Assembly (NCBI GenBank): GCA_946494335.1
Contig: CAMMBV010000022.1
Location: forward strand, 1 to 53,622
Length of the DNA stretch: 53,622 nucleotides
Direction of reading: 5' to 3'
Origin: an uncultured Ruminococcus sp.
Lineage (GTDB): Bacteria; Bacillota; Clostridia; Lachnospirales; Lachnospiraceae
Each line of letters starts with the position of its first letter. Position 1 is the first letter of the stretch. The notes under the pieces were generated by a model, which saw only the letters and a program-made list of their open reading frames with translations, searched no databases and was not told the DNA's origin. This document shows, one piece after another, positions 1-7,925 of this stretch. The translations under genes were made by a program, and so were the position numbers.

Positions 1-1660
1 GCCGGACGCCGCGCACCTGCAGCAGACACTTCCCGCCGTCCATCACGGCAAGCTCGTCCATGGACATCAGATCTTTACCCAATTTTTGAAAGTTTTGTCC
101 GTGGGATTCCTGCGTCCCTTTCGTGACGCTGGTGTTGTACATATCAATCGTTTCTTTCCCAAGCAGGGCGCTCCAGCTTTTCAAGGTGGTTTCTTCCTTG
201 CCTCCAAGAAACAGGCTGGAATCGCAGTTGCCGATGATGGTATCCATATTATCTTTATAGAGCGCTTTTAGCTGACTCTGAGCCTGCAGCACCAGGCAGG
301 CCGAGATCTCTCTTGACCGGATTGTTGCCATGAGTTTTTCAAGGTTTGGGATCTGCCCGATGTTTGCCGCCTCGTCGATCAGACAGCGGACATGCACCGG
401 CAGCCGGCCTCCATATTTATCATCTGCCCTTTCACAAAGCAGGTTAAAAAGCTGCGTATAGGCCATGCTCACCAGAAAGTTGAACGTGGCGTCTGTATCG
501 GAGATGATGAAAAACAGTGCTGTTTTCCGGTCCCCAACCATATCCAGCTCTAACTCATCATACATGGTGATCTCCCGGACTTCCGCAATATCGAATGGCG
601 CAAGCCTGGCTCCACAGGAAATCAGGATCGACTTAGCCGTTTTGCCCGCCGCCAGCTTATATTTTTTATACTGCCGGAGGGCAAAATGGTCCGGGTCTTT
701 CTGCTCCAAAGCGTCAAAAAGAAGGTCAACCGCGTTTTTGAACGATTCATCATCCTCCCGGACTTCCATGGCATTTATCATTTCTACCAAAGTGGAGAAG
801 TTCTGCTCGTTCCTGGGAGCCTCATAATAGATGTAACCGATCAGCGCCGTGTAAAGCAGCGTTTCGGCCTTCACCCAAAAATCGTCGCCGGATTTTCCCT
901 CGCCTTTGGTGTTGGCGATCAGCACTGTAACCAGCTTTAATATATCTTTCTCAGAGTGGATATACGCAAATGGGTTATAGTGCATCGACTTCCGAAAGTT
1001 GATCGTATTGAATACCCTGATCTGATAAGGCTCATAAATGATCTTGCCTTTCTTATTGCGTAAGGGCTTTCCGTCCTTGCCCAGCTTGGGAGCGCCGCGG
1101 GAGAGCAGCTTTCCACATTCCACCAGGACAGTCCCTTTCGGATCTGTCACCACATAGGAGGAATGGAGCTGCATCAGGTTCGGTTTTATGAAAAACCGAG
1201 TTTTACCGGAACCGGAACCACCCACGACCAGTACATTTTTATTCCGGGCATAAGCCGGATTTTTAGGCCTGCCGGACATCATCAGCCCCTCCGTCTGGGT
1301 CAGAATGATGTTGTTTTCAGCCTTGGAGTCCATAAAGGGAGCAATATCCGCTTTTGTTCCCCATCGGGCCGAGCCGTACTCCACATCCTTCCTGTACTTT
1401 TTAGCATTTTTCCCTTTCACATAAACCACCAGCCGCACCACCGCGGCCCCGATCAGCCCGATCAGCCAGTCAACCGCCGCGCCGGGCATAGAAGTCTGAA
1501 ATGCCAGGGTAAAGCCATCCGCCAGCCCCAGCAGCTTTGTGGAAGCATCAACGTCTGGGGCCAGCCGTACCGCCTCGCCAACCTTGGCAAAGAACCAAAG
1601 GAATATAAGATAAGGAAGGTTTGGAAGCACATACTTTTTCAGAATATCCGCCATCTTCAT
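1..1660 (-). CDS. VirD4-like conjugative coupling protein (T4CP), 3' end outside window
   Basis: I translated this by hand because the frame is open from 1660 to the window edge (553 codons). It should be the inner-membrane ATPase that brings the relaxase-DNA complex to the type IV secretion channel. Two N-terminal hydrophobic stretches (about residues 11-25 and 62-81) are followed by a Walker A box GGSGSGKT (147-154) and a Walker B box CLIDEAAN (426-433). These are typical of VirD4/TraG proteins, specifically the CD1115-like family of Tn1549/CTn elements. The ATG overlaps the stop of the PcfB gene (ATGA, 1657-1660), so translation is probably coupled. The function is a family assignment; the C-terminus is not visible. 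Confidence 0.95.
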   Translation of the reverse strand, partial: MKMADILKKYVLPNLPYLIFLWFFAKVGEAVRLAPDVDASTKLLGLADGFTLAFQTSMPGAAVDWLIGLIGAAVVRLVVYVKGKNAKKYRKDVEYGSARWGTKADIAPFMDSKAENNIILTQTEGLMMSGRPKNPAYARNKNVLVVGGSGSGKTRFFIKPNLMQLHSSYVVTDPKGTVLVECGKLLSRGAPKLGKDGKPLRNKKGKIIYEPYQIRVFNTINFRKSMHYNPFAYIHSEKDILKLVTVLIANTKGEGKSGDDFWVKAETLLYTALIGYIYYEAPRNEQNFSTLVEMINAMEVREDDESFKNAVDLLFDALEQKDPDHFALRQYKKYKLAAGKTAKSILISCGARLAPFDIAEVREITMYDELELDMVGDRKTALFFIISDTDATFNFLVSMAYTQLFNLLCERADDKYGGRLPVHVRCLIDEAANIGQIPNLEKLMATIRSREISACLVLQAQSQLKALYKDNMDTIIGNCDSSLFLGGKEETTLKSWSALLGKETIDMYNTSVTKGTQESHGQNFQKLGKDLMSMDELAVMDGGKCLLQVRGVR

Positions 1661-2127
1661 CGTTCCGGCCCTCCGTGTTCCTTGTTCTTTACGGGATCGC
1701 GGGCCATCTTTTTTGCCATCTCCTTGAATTTCGATAGCTGAGAGAGAAGGGACGGCCTGTTTTCACGCTTCACTGTCTTTTGCGTGTACTTTTTGAAAGC
1801 GGCTTCGATTGCATCGGCCTGGCTTGCCTTAAAGTACACGGTCCACTTTGGCGGGGAAACACTGGTATCTTTCTCCACATGGTAACGGACTTTATATTTT
1901 TTCGCATATCGTTCAAAAGAGCGAATCCTGTCCTCAACCTCGATCTTATGGGCGTCCGGCGTCTGGGCGGTAAGACGGCGCATACTGTTCCTGCCCACTT
2001 TCGGGGTACTGCGTTCTTTTTCAATTTTTCGCAAGGCGGCGGCAATCGCGGCCTTCATCACGCGGCCCGTCAGTTTTGTGGCCTGGACGGTAACGGATAT
2101 GGACTTTCGTTCAAGTTCTTCCTGCAA
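1657..2127 (-). CDS. PcfB family (DUF3801) conjugation protein
   Basis: 156 aa, basic, no membrane segment. The position directly before the VirD4-like gene, the N-terminal helical part and the end (a basic lysine-rich tail) match the PcfB/DUF3801 family. PcfB of pCF10 accompanies the relaxase PcfG and the coupling protein PcfC as an accessory of the relaxosome; the same role here is inferred. A short motif RPSLLSQLSKFK (124-135) resembles C-terminal motifs in two other proteins of this element (3406-4212 and 4224-6296). A four-base ATGA overlap links it to the coupling-protein gene. Confidence 0.85.
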   Translation of the reverse strand: MQEELERKSISVTVQATKLTGRVMKAAIAAALRKIEKERSTPKVGRNSMRRLTAQTPDAHKIEVEDRIRSFERYAKKYKVRYHVEKDTSVSPPKWTVYFKASQADAIEAAFKKYTQKTVKRENRPSLLSQLSKFKEMAKKMARDPVKNKEHGGPER

Positions 2128-2162
2128 TCACATCCTCCTTTCACATTTATAATAAGCAGCAT

Positions 2163-2969
2163 TCACCGGGCCTCCGTTTGGAGGGATTGCTGGCGGGGTG
2201 CCTTTTCAAAGTCTTTAGCCGCCTGCGCTACCTGTACGCGGGCATGGTCGAGAAACATTTTCAGCATGGAACGGGGAGAATCCCTTTCCTCCAGTTCGCC
2301 CGTCATGCCGCCGCACGCGTCAGGCAGATATTCTTCAATACCTTTTAAGGCTTCCTCAAAATTGCCGATAAAACCCCAGCAGCTATCCTCCAGCTCGCCG
2401 TCTTTATACAGTTCATAACCATAAGCCTCGCCGCGAAGGTAGGAATCGTAATAGTCCACCTCGCCGCGCATACAATCCTCAGCTTTCTTCCGGGTGGCGG
2501 CAGTAAAGGATTTGCCGCCAAACTCCCGGAGGGCATCTTCTTTGGAGGCATAGATCCATCCGACCTGCCCGCTGTCCCAGGGGCAGGAGAAGCCCGTGGT
2601 ATTCATGGTAATGCCGCTGTGGTCGTAAAGATACAGCGGCAGCATAAGATATTTCTGTGAGATCACTTTCATCAGCCGTTCATCCACCTGACGCTCATAA
2701 TCAGGAGAACCAAAAGGCGCTTTGATTTTGTAATTCATCAGGTCCAGCGCCCGCTCATAGCGGTGGGCGCCCCGTTCATCATCACCCACAGTTTTCAGAT
2801 ACAGATCCCGGAGAAAATCATCTTTATCTATGTAATTATGATGGTCGCCCAAGCTATACTGCCGGTGAAAGCAGACCATTTTCCCAAAATTGTCATCCTC
2901 ACGGGGATTGAATGGGGAATCGTCCTGCTGGACCACCAGCAAATACGGGCCGCGTGTCGCTGTCAGCAT
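2163..2969 (-). CDS. Conserved ICE protein of unknown function, 268 aa
   Basis: No signal peptide or membrane segment. The protein is acidic and rich in Tyr and Asp/Glu, with a central hydrophobic stretch (LMLPLYLYDHSG) followed by a CPWDSGQVGWIYAS motif. I associate proteins with this motif with Tn1549-like elements and some phages, but I know no assigned function. A good ribosome-binding site (AAGGAGG) lies 7 bases before the ATG. It sits between DUF3846 and PcfB genes in one co-directional run, so it is part of the transfer/establishment operon. Functions such as antirestriction would be guesses. Confidence 0.8.
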   Translation of the reverse strand: MLTATRGPYLLVVQQDDSPFNPREDDNFGKMVCFHRQYSLGDHHNYIDKDDFLRDLYLKTVGDDERGAHRYERALDLMNYKIKAPFGSPDYERQVDERLMKVISQKYLMLPLYLYDHSGITMNTTGFSCPWDSGQVGWIYASKEDALREFGGKSFTAATRKKAEDCMRGEVDYYDSYLRGEAYGYELYKDGELEDSCWGFIGNFEEALKGIEEYLPDACGGMTGELEERDSPRSMLKMFLDHARVQVAQAAKDFEKAPRQQSLQTEAR

Positions 2970-2983
2970 CTTTGACCTCCTTC

Positions 2984-3409
2984 CTAAAGCTCCGGCCCGG
3001 ATTTGTGGGGCGGCTTTTGTGTCATATCTTTATTTTCTGTCCCAGGAACCGGCTGCTTGACCGCAAGAATTTTGCCGCCGATTCGCACAAAGGACTCCGG
3101 CGCCAGAAATTGCTCCTTATATTTTTCCATCAGGTCAGGGGAAAGATCTGAAAAATCTTCCTCACCAAGCCCGGTGATAAGAAAATTACCGGCAATGATG
3201 TCGTAAACCTCACCGGCGTCATCCCGCAAAGCACGATTCAAGGGCAGCCCCAGGAATTTTCCTTCCTCATTGCAAATCAGGGCCACGGGGTCCTCATAAG
3301 GGTATACTGCCTGGATAAGACCGTCTACCGCCGCCTGCAAAGACTTCAGCCCCGGCTCGATGTCTGCCTCATGGGGAATTTTCCCCGGTTCAACCATTAA
3401 AACCTTCAT
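2984..3409 (-). CDS. DUF3846 domain protein
   Basis: 141 aa. The opening MKVLMVEPGK and the block with PYEDPVALICNEEG, LPLNRALRD and YDIIAGNFLI are the hallmark of DUF3846, a small cytosolic family carried by conjugative elements and phages with no established biochemical function. Residues 1-100 are the domain; the last 40 form a polar tail ending GPEL. The ATG overlaps the stop of the upstream gene (ATGA at 3406-3409), indicating translational coupling. Confidence 0.85.
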   Translation of the reverse strand: MKVLMVEPGKIPHEADIEPGLKSLQAAVDGLIQAVYPYEDPVALICNEEGKFLGLPLNRALRDDAGEVYDIIAGNFLITGLGEEDFSDLSPDLMEKYKEQFLAPESFVRIGGKILAVKQPVPGTENKDMTQKPPHKSGPEL

Positions 3410-4212
3410 CTATGAATATCCTCCTTTTTCTTGTCAGGCGCCTTTGGCGGTGCTGCTTTTTCCTGCCTCTTTGCGTCTGAGAGTTTTTCCAGCACCGAAG
3501 CCCGTTCTGCCTTGCCCGAATCACGCCCCGGCGCAGTTACAGTCTTTTCCGGTTCCTGTCCTTCCACGGTATATCCGGGCAAAAGGGCGCCATGTACGGT
3601 AAAATGGTCTTTGTATTGCTCTGGGACCGGAGGGGAAATCTCCGTGAACAAATGAGAATAGGCTTTCTTCCGGCCTTCCAGATACTTCATGGCAGCATTT
3701 TTATCTGTATAGCGTTTCTGACTCTGCCCGGCAATTCTTTCTCCATACCCCTTCTTAGGGGAATTTACATAGACATCCCAGGTGACATACCAGGCAACCG
3801 GCACACTCTGTTTCGTTTCCCGGTCATATTTTGTATCTTCCCAAACACTGCAGGTCATCTTATAAACGCGATTGCTGATTTCCTCACTGTTTTTCCAGTT
3901 ATCCCTTGATTGCCACTGATTGGCGGTGTGAGCGACCTCCGGGGTCCGCAGGTATTCCAGCGCCCGGTTGATCGTTTGCGTAGCGGCTGCCTGCTTTTCC
4001 CATTGCTTTGCCGCAGCCACAACGATCTCATAGGCTTTCTGTTCGCCGTCAATGCTTCCCTGGCGCATCGCTTCCAGGCTTTCGGTGCCCATGGCAATCA
4101 AGGCAGAAATATCTGCTTCCTCACAGGTCACGCTGTGTTCGATCTTTAGCGCATAGCCGGGCTTCAAATTATCTCCGTACCGGTAAGCACGAAAATCCTT
4201 GTTTTCTTCCAA
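3406..4212 (-). CDS. Conserved ICE protein of unknown function, 268 aa
   Basis: Not recognised as a named domain. A soluble, Trp/Tyr-rich central part (about 100-210) is followed by a charged, proline-rich tail. The tail contains ASVLEKLSDAKRQ, which resembles PSVLGQLSAAKGQ near the end of the neighbouring 690-aa protein and RPSLLSQLSKFK in PcfB. It lies 11 bases after the 690-aa gene and overlaps the DUF3846 gene by four bases, so it belongs to the same transcription unit. The shared tail suggests a common partner, which is inference only. Confidence 0.78.
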   Translation of the reverse strand: MEENKDFRAYRYGDNLKPGYALKIEHSVTCEEADISALIAMGTESLEAMRQGSIDGEQKAYEIVVAAAKQWEKQAAATQTINRALEYLRTPEVAHTANQWQSRDNWKNSEEISNRVYKMTCSVWEDTKYDRETKQSVPVAWYVTWDVYVNSPKKGYGERIAGQSQKRYTDKNAAMKYLEGRKKAYSHLFTEISPPVPEQYKDHFTVHGALLPGYTVEGQEPEKTVTAPGRDSGKAERASVLEKLSDAKRQEKAAPPKAPDKKKEDIHR

Positions 4213-4223
4213 AAGTTCACCTC

Positions 4224-6296
4224 CTAAAGTTCCGGTTCATGGGTTTTGGCCTGTTTTGGCGCCGTCGGTATTTTGTTCTGTCCCTTCGCAGCGGAAAGCT
4301 GCCCCAAAACAGAAGGCTTTTCCCCGCTAAAAAGGGAAAGCTGCTCCGCATCCGTAATGGCCGGCATGGAATCCAAGCGGGAAGGCGGAGGTACTGCCGC
4401 TGGCCGGACAGCCTCTAAGGTCTGCGGGTGGTCGGAATGAGTGAGAAAATGCTGCCGCTTCAGATCCGCAAAAACTTCATCAAAAACAGCATGGATGGCC
4501 TTGCGTTCCTCACCTTCCGGGAAGGCTTTCAGGATTTCTGTTTTTCCATCCTTACCGGTGACAATAGTAACGGCGCTGTCGGCGTGGCCTGCCAGATAAT
4601 CCGAAATTTCAGGCGCCAGCTTATCCTTGATGTAGCAGGCGAAAGCCCTGGCGGTCATTTCCGTATTGCTTTCCCAGTAACCGCCGTCTTTTTCACATTC
4701 CTGTCCCATGCGCTTGGAATTTTTATAGTAATCCGTTTCAACACGGCCAATCTGCGGAGGGTCCTGCGTCTGCATCCCGGACAGCATACGCTCGAAAATC
4801 TCCAGGCGTTCCCGTTCACTTTTGGGGATCACACGCCCGGTGACAGATTTCTTAAAAGCGCTTAGCTGTTCCACAGATCCGGGGACGCCTGAAAGAAATT
4901 CCTCCCGAAGGACCGAATAAGTCTCCATGTGCGCCTCATCGTTTGCCATCCGTTTAAGCGAGGGGAGTACCGCCGAATCCAGCCAGTTCGCCGCGTTTTT
5001 CCGGGTGCGTTCCACCTGTGCCTCGGCCCGCGCCGCGGCCTGCTCCGGCGTTTCCGGCTTATATTTCATGGTTTCGATCAGCTTTTTGAATGGCTCATAA
5101 AGGTGAGGCTGCTCGGAAAGGAATCCTTTGGCTCCCATCTTTACACCCAGATAATCGTCCAGGCCATGCCACCACTCATGGGCCAGGGAACCGGCCCCGT
5201 GCATCTTGGTAAGGTTGATGACCTTCCGCAGCGGTTCATAGTGGGCGGCGGCGTTGCCGCTGCCGCGGGCGCCAAAGGCAATCGAAAGTGTTCCCTGGTA
5301 GGAAATATCCTTTTCGCTGATCCTGAGGACTGCCGCCAGATCTTTGAGCGCGTCAAATCCCATATTCAGAGACGCGCGCCGGTCATTCTGCGTCATCCAG
5401 TTTCCAAATTCACCGCCCCGGAACGCAAAGGCGTCAAGATAGTCCTGTCCAATCACATCACGGTTCCCGCGGTAATCCGGGCCGGTACGCCGGACGTTGG
5501 AAAGCTGCTGCGGGACAAACCGTTGCTTTCCGCCGGCCCCGCGCTGTCTGGCAAAATCCTGTGTCCATTTCAGGGCTTCCTCACGGGTGGGAAAATTCGT
5601 TTTCAGGATCGTATAGCCTTTCGTGACATAGTAGGTATCGGGAAGCCAGTCGTTATTTTTCGAGTAGGTTCTTTGGCCGTCATTGAACCGGATGTCATAC
5701 CCGCGGGGAACCTTCTGGCCGGCAGGAACGCCGAACTGCTTTTTTACAGCCTCCCGGACAATTTTTCGCTCGAAATCCTGTTCCCCACGGAAGTACAGGG
5801 CATTTACCAGCTTATCGGTAATGACCGGATTATCCCGCCCCTTTGGGGTGGCCCGGATGTAGCCGCCGCCGATCCCGTGGGAAACGCGCTCACAATAGCC
5901 GCCGTCTATGATAAGGACCTCAAACACATCCATCGCTTCCTGGACGGTCTGGACCTTCTCAACGGCTTCCTGCACCTGCCGGACAGTCGCGATATACTCT
6001 TTCTGCCGCGCCAGACGCTTTTCAGGCGTATCATCGGAACGCAGGTACCGCGGGGAAGCGTTCAGGCTGTCACGCACAACTTTCCGAAAGTACAGAATAT
6101 CCACCGGGACGCCGGATTGAAGCAAGGCATTATAATCCGGCTTTTTCCAGACATTATCCTTTTTGACGTACTTTTCGGCCTCGCGCTCATTCATCCCCAG
6201 CAGGTCATCAACGTACAGGCCGCGGGCAGCCCAAAGATCTTTTTTGGCACCGCCGATCTTTTCGCCGAAATCTTCATGTACAATTTCCTTCGCCAT
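4224..6296 (-). CDS. LPD1-like large polyvalent protein with HEWWH motif
   Basis: 690 aa, cytosolic. The block from about 290 to 390 (GGEFGNWM, ISYQGTLSIAFGARG, HGAGSLAHEWWHGLDDYLG) resembles the large polyvalent protein-associated domain LPD1. This is known from conjugative-element and phage polyproteins thought to enter the recipient with the DNA. HEWWH at 373-377 fits the zinc-metalloprotease HExxH pattern, so a peptidase activity is possible but unproven. An N-terminal region (1-280) is unassigned. The tail holds PSVLGQLSAAKGQ followed by a basic stretch ending EPEL. The start ATG directly abuts the TAG of the preceding gene. Confidence 0.8.
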   Translation of the reverse strand: MAKEIVHEDFGEKIGGAKKDLWAARGLYVDDLLGMNEREAEKYVKKDNVWKKPDYNALLQSGVPVDILYFRKVVRDSLNASPRYLRSDDTPEKRLARQKEYIATVRQVQEAVEKVQTVQEAMDVFEVLIIDGGYCERVSHGIGGGYIRATPKGRDNPVITDKLVNALYFRGEQDFERKIVREAVKKQFGVPAGQKVPRGYDIRFNDGQRTYSKNNDWLPDTYYVTKGYTILKTNFPTREEALKWTQDFARQRGAGGKQRFVPQQLSNVRRTGPDYRGNRDVIGQDYLDAFAFRGGEFGNWMTQNDRRASLNMGFDALKDLAAVLRISEKDISYQGTLSIAFGARGSGNAAAHYEPLRKVINLTKMHGAGSLAHEWWHGLDDYLGVKMGAKGFLSEQPHLYEPFKKLIETMKYKPETPEQAAARAEAQVERTRKNAANWLDSAVLPSLKRMANDEAHMETYSVLREEFLSGVPGSVEQLSAFKKSVTGRVIPKSERERLEIFERMLSGMQTQDPPQIGRVETDYYKNSKRMGQECEKDGGYWESNTEMTARAFACYIKDKLAPEISDYLAGHADSAVTIVTGKDGKTEILKAFPEGEERKAIHAVFDEVFADLKRQHFLTHSDHPQTLEAVRPAAVPPPSRLDSMPAITDAEQLSLFSGEKPSVLGQLSAAKGQNKIPTAPKQAKTHEPEL

Positions 6297-6572
6297 CTAA
6301 AGCCACCACCTCCTTATTACCGTTTTGGTATATGCTTTTGCCTCAAAGACATAAGAAAAGGCGCAAGGCCTGCCTAAAAGGTAAGCCAGCGCCAGGTTCC
6401 ATTCCTCCACAGGGAACGTGCTGTTTTCTATTTCAAGAAGTGCCTGCAAAGATAAAAGCGGGCACCAGTCCCGCAGATCTGGAAGGGACACACCCAACCG
6501 TCTTGCGACAGCAGCCAGCAGAGCCGGCTCATGCCGCTTTTTTAGAAAAAACTGTTTGATTCTTTGATTCAC
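6297..6572 (-). CDS. Small ICE protein, 91 aa, GTG start
   Basis: The frame is open further upstream, but the start is best placed at GTG 6572. It overlaps the TGA of the upstream HTH gene (GTGA, 6569-6572) and has AAAGGAGG about 11 bases before it. The product begins MNQRIKQFFLKKRHEPALL and is basic at the start, then hydrophobic, with no recognised domain. RRLGVSLPDLRDW could be a helix-turn-helix-like element. It directly abuts the 690-aa gene. Function unknown; it probably acts with the HTH protein that it overlaps. Confidence 0.7.
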   Translation of the reverse strand: MNQRIKQFFLKKRHEPALLAAVARRLGVSLPDLRDWCPLLSLQALLEIENSTFPVEEWNLALAYLLGRPCAFSYVFEAKAYTKTVIRRWWL

Positions 6573-6856
6573 CCGCTTGGCGGCCTCCTTTCCTCTGATA
6601 CCCCCTCGCCTGCGATTTTGCTTATGACCTCCGGGCCGGTTTCGTAAATCTGCATCAGCCTCCGGGCCATGCCGCAGGGACGGGCAGCTCCCGTTGTCCA
6701 AAGGCGTACTGTGGAAGGGGTAACATTCATCAGCAGCGCAAAGGCTTTTTCGTTGGTTTCCAGCTTTTTCATCAGGGCCTTAACCATGGACGGACTGTAT
6801 TCCGGGCAGCGGGCAGCCCCGGCGATTACCTGAATCGCGGATTTGTCATTGTTCAT
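6569..6856 (-). CDS. Small helix-turn-helix protein, 95 aa
   Basis: Residues about 33-60 (NEKAFALLMNVTPSTVRLW followed by TTGAARPCG) read as an XRE-like helix-turn-helix of the kind seen in antitoxins and element regulators. No membrane segment is seen. It overlaps the next gene by GTGA. It may regulate the transfer operon or act as a DNA-binding accessory; an antitoxin role is less likely because the 91-aa partner does not look like a known toxin. The assignment rests on the HTH pattern only. Confidence 0.7.
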   Translation of the reverse strand: MNNDKSAIQVIAGAARCPEYSPSMVKALMKKLETNEKAFALLMNVTPSTVRLWTTGAARPCGMARRLMQIYETGPEVISKIAGEGVSEERRPPSG

Positions 6857-6868
6857 TGAGTTTTCCTC

Positions 6869-7849
6869 CTAAATTGAAACAGCCGCCTGTTTCTGGCGGC
6901 TGGCGTGCTTTTCTTCGCGGATCGCTTGAAGGGTGTGCTGCAGTTTTTCATTGTAGTCCTTCCCACAACGGGGAGGGTTGACCGAAACCCGGAGCTTAGA
7001 AAATTTCTGATCTGCTTTCAGCAGCGTCCTGATCTTCCGCGCGTTGGTGCGCCCCGCAAGGTCATTATCCAGATAGAGGGCAACACGGGTGATCTCCGGA
7101 TGGCGCTCAAGGAAAGCGACCAGGGCCACCGGGGAGGTGCCGCCCAGGGAAAGCCGGTAGCCATTCCACTGCCAGCCCTCCAGCTTTTGGAGCGTAGCAT
7201 GGGAGAGAGCGTCAATCGGGGCCTCAAAAACCGCCAGATGGCGGCTGCCCGGCTGATCCGGCGGGTAGCAGAAGCTAAACCGCTTATCACTGCCGCTGAT
7301 GTCTTTTTTCAAGTCACCCGCAATGCTGCGGACGCAGGCAAACCGGCCTGTACCGGCATCATCCCGTCCAGCGAAAACACAAACCGCCTCGTTGTTATAT
7401 CGGGACTCATAGAAAAGGCCCAGCCGCATACACCGGCTGATGATGTCCGAATGGATTCCCCGGCGTTGAAGGTAAGAAACAGCAAAGGTGGCACACCGCT
7501 TTACCCAGGGGAGGCGAAAAGGTTTTTGCTCCACCGGTTTCCGTTGTTCCCGGCTGCCGGAAGCTGTATAATGGGAAACAGCCGGGGCGCCGCAGCCTGC
7601 CAGCCGCTCAACAGCCTCCACAAAGCTATATCCCCGGATTTCCATGAGGTAATCCACAGCGTTGATCTTTCGCCCCCGGCTGTTCCAGTACCAGTAATTC
7701 TTGCTTGCCACATAAACCAGACTGTCATGCTCCCTGTGACGGTAATTGGCGCCTTCCCGTTTCAGCACGCCGCTTTCGTAGGAAAGCAGATAATGTAACA
7801 GATCAGCCTCCCGTGCCTGAGTGATCTGTTCCTGAGTCAAGCCCGGCAT
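6869..7849 (-). CDS. DUF3991/TOPRIM domain protein (primase-like)
   Basis: 326 aa. The N-terminal DUF3991-like region (HDSLVYVASKNYWYWNS, INAVDYLMEI) is followed by a TOPRIM fold. A glutamate lies in AVFEAPIDALSHATL (about 209-223) and the acidic pair in VALYLDNDLAGRTNA (about 256-270). This family occurs next to replication and relaxase genes of ICEs and may prime or process DNA during establishment. There is no ribosome-binding site directly before ATG 7849, and TGA stands in frame at 7864. Translation probably depends on a 12-codon upstream frame that ends just inside the gene. Confidence 0.88.
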   Translation of the reverse strand: MPGLTQEQITQAREADLLHYLLSYESGVLKREGANYRHREHDSLVYVASKNYWYWNSRGRKINAVDYLMEIRGYSFVEAVERLAGCGAPAVSHYTASGSREQRKPVEQKPFRLPWVKRCATFAVSYLQRRGIHSDIISRCMRLGLFYESRYNNEAVCVFAGRDDAGTGRFACVRSIAGDLKKDISGSDKRFSFCYPPDQPGSRHLAVFEAPIDALSHATLQKLEGWQWNGYRLSLGGTSPVALVAFLERHPEITRVALYLDNDLAGRTNARKIRTLLKADQKFSKLRVSVNPPRCGKDYNEKLQHTLQAIREEKHASRQKQAAVSI

Positions 7850-7875
7850 GGTCTTGGCGTTTCATGGCTTCTCAT
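7837..7875 (-). CDS. Possible 12-codon leader peptide before the TOPRIM gene
   Basis: ATG 7875 lies 9 bases after a strong AAAGGAGG (7885-7892) and opens a frame MRSHETPRPCRA. Its TGA (7839-7837) falls just inside the TOPRIM gene, which starts at 7849. The TOPRIM ATG has no ribosome-binding site of its own, so termination-reinitiation would explain its translation. This is seen in the sequence; whether the peptide is made is inference. Confidence 0.35.
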   Translation of the reverse strand: MRSHETPRPCRA

Positions 7876-7925
7876 GGCGCTCGGCCTCCTTTCTGAGATC
7901 TTTTCTATCACAAGCGGTCCTCCCG

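Noticed and set aside
1163..1741. 192-codon plus-strand frame over the coupling-protein gene
   Set aside because: Antisense to the VirD4-like gene, whose Walker motifs are clear; no domain in the plus-strand frame.
4929..6377. 482-codon open frame on the plus strand
   Set aside because: It lies entirely antisense to the 690-aa LPD1-like gene and beyond, has no ribosome-binding site or recognisable domain, and is a by-product of GC-rich codon use.
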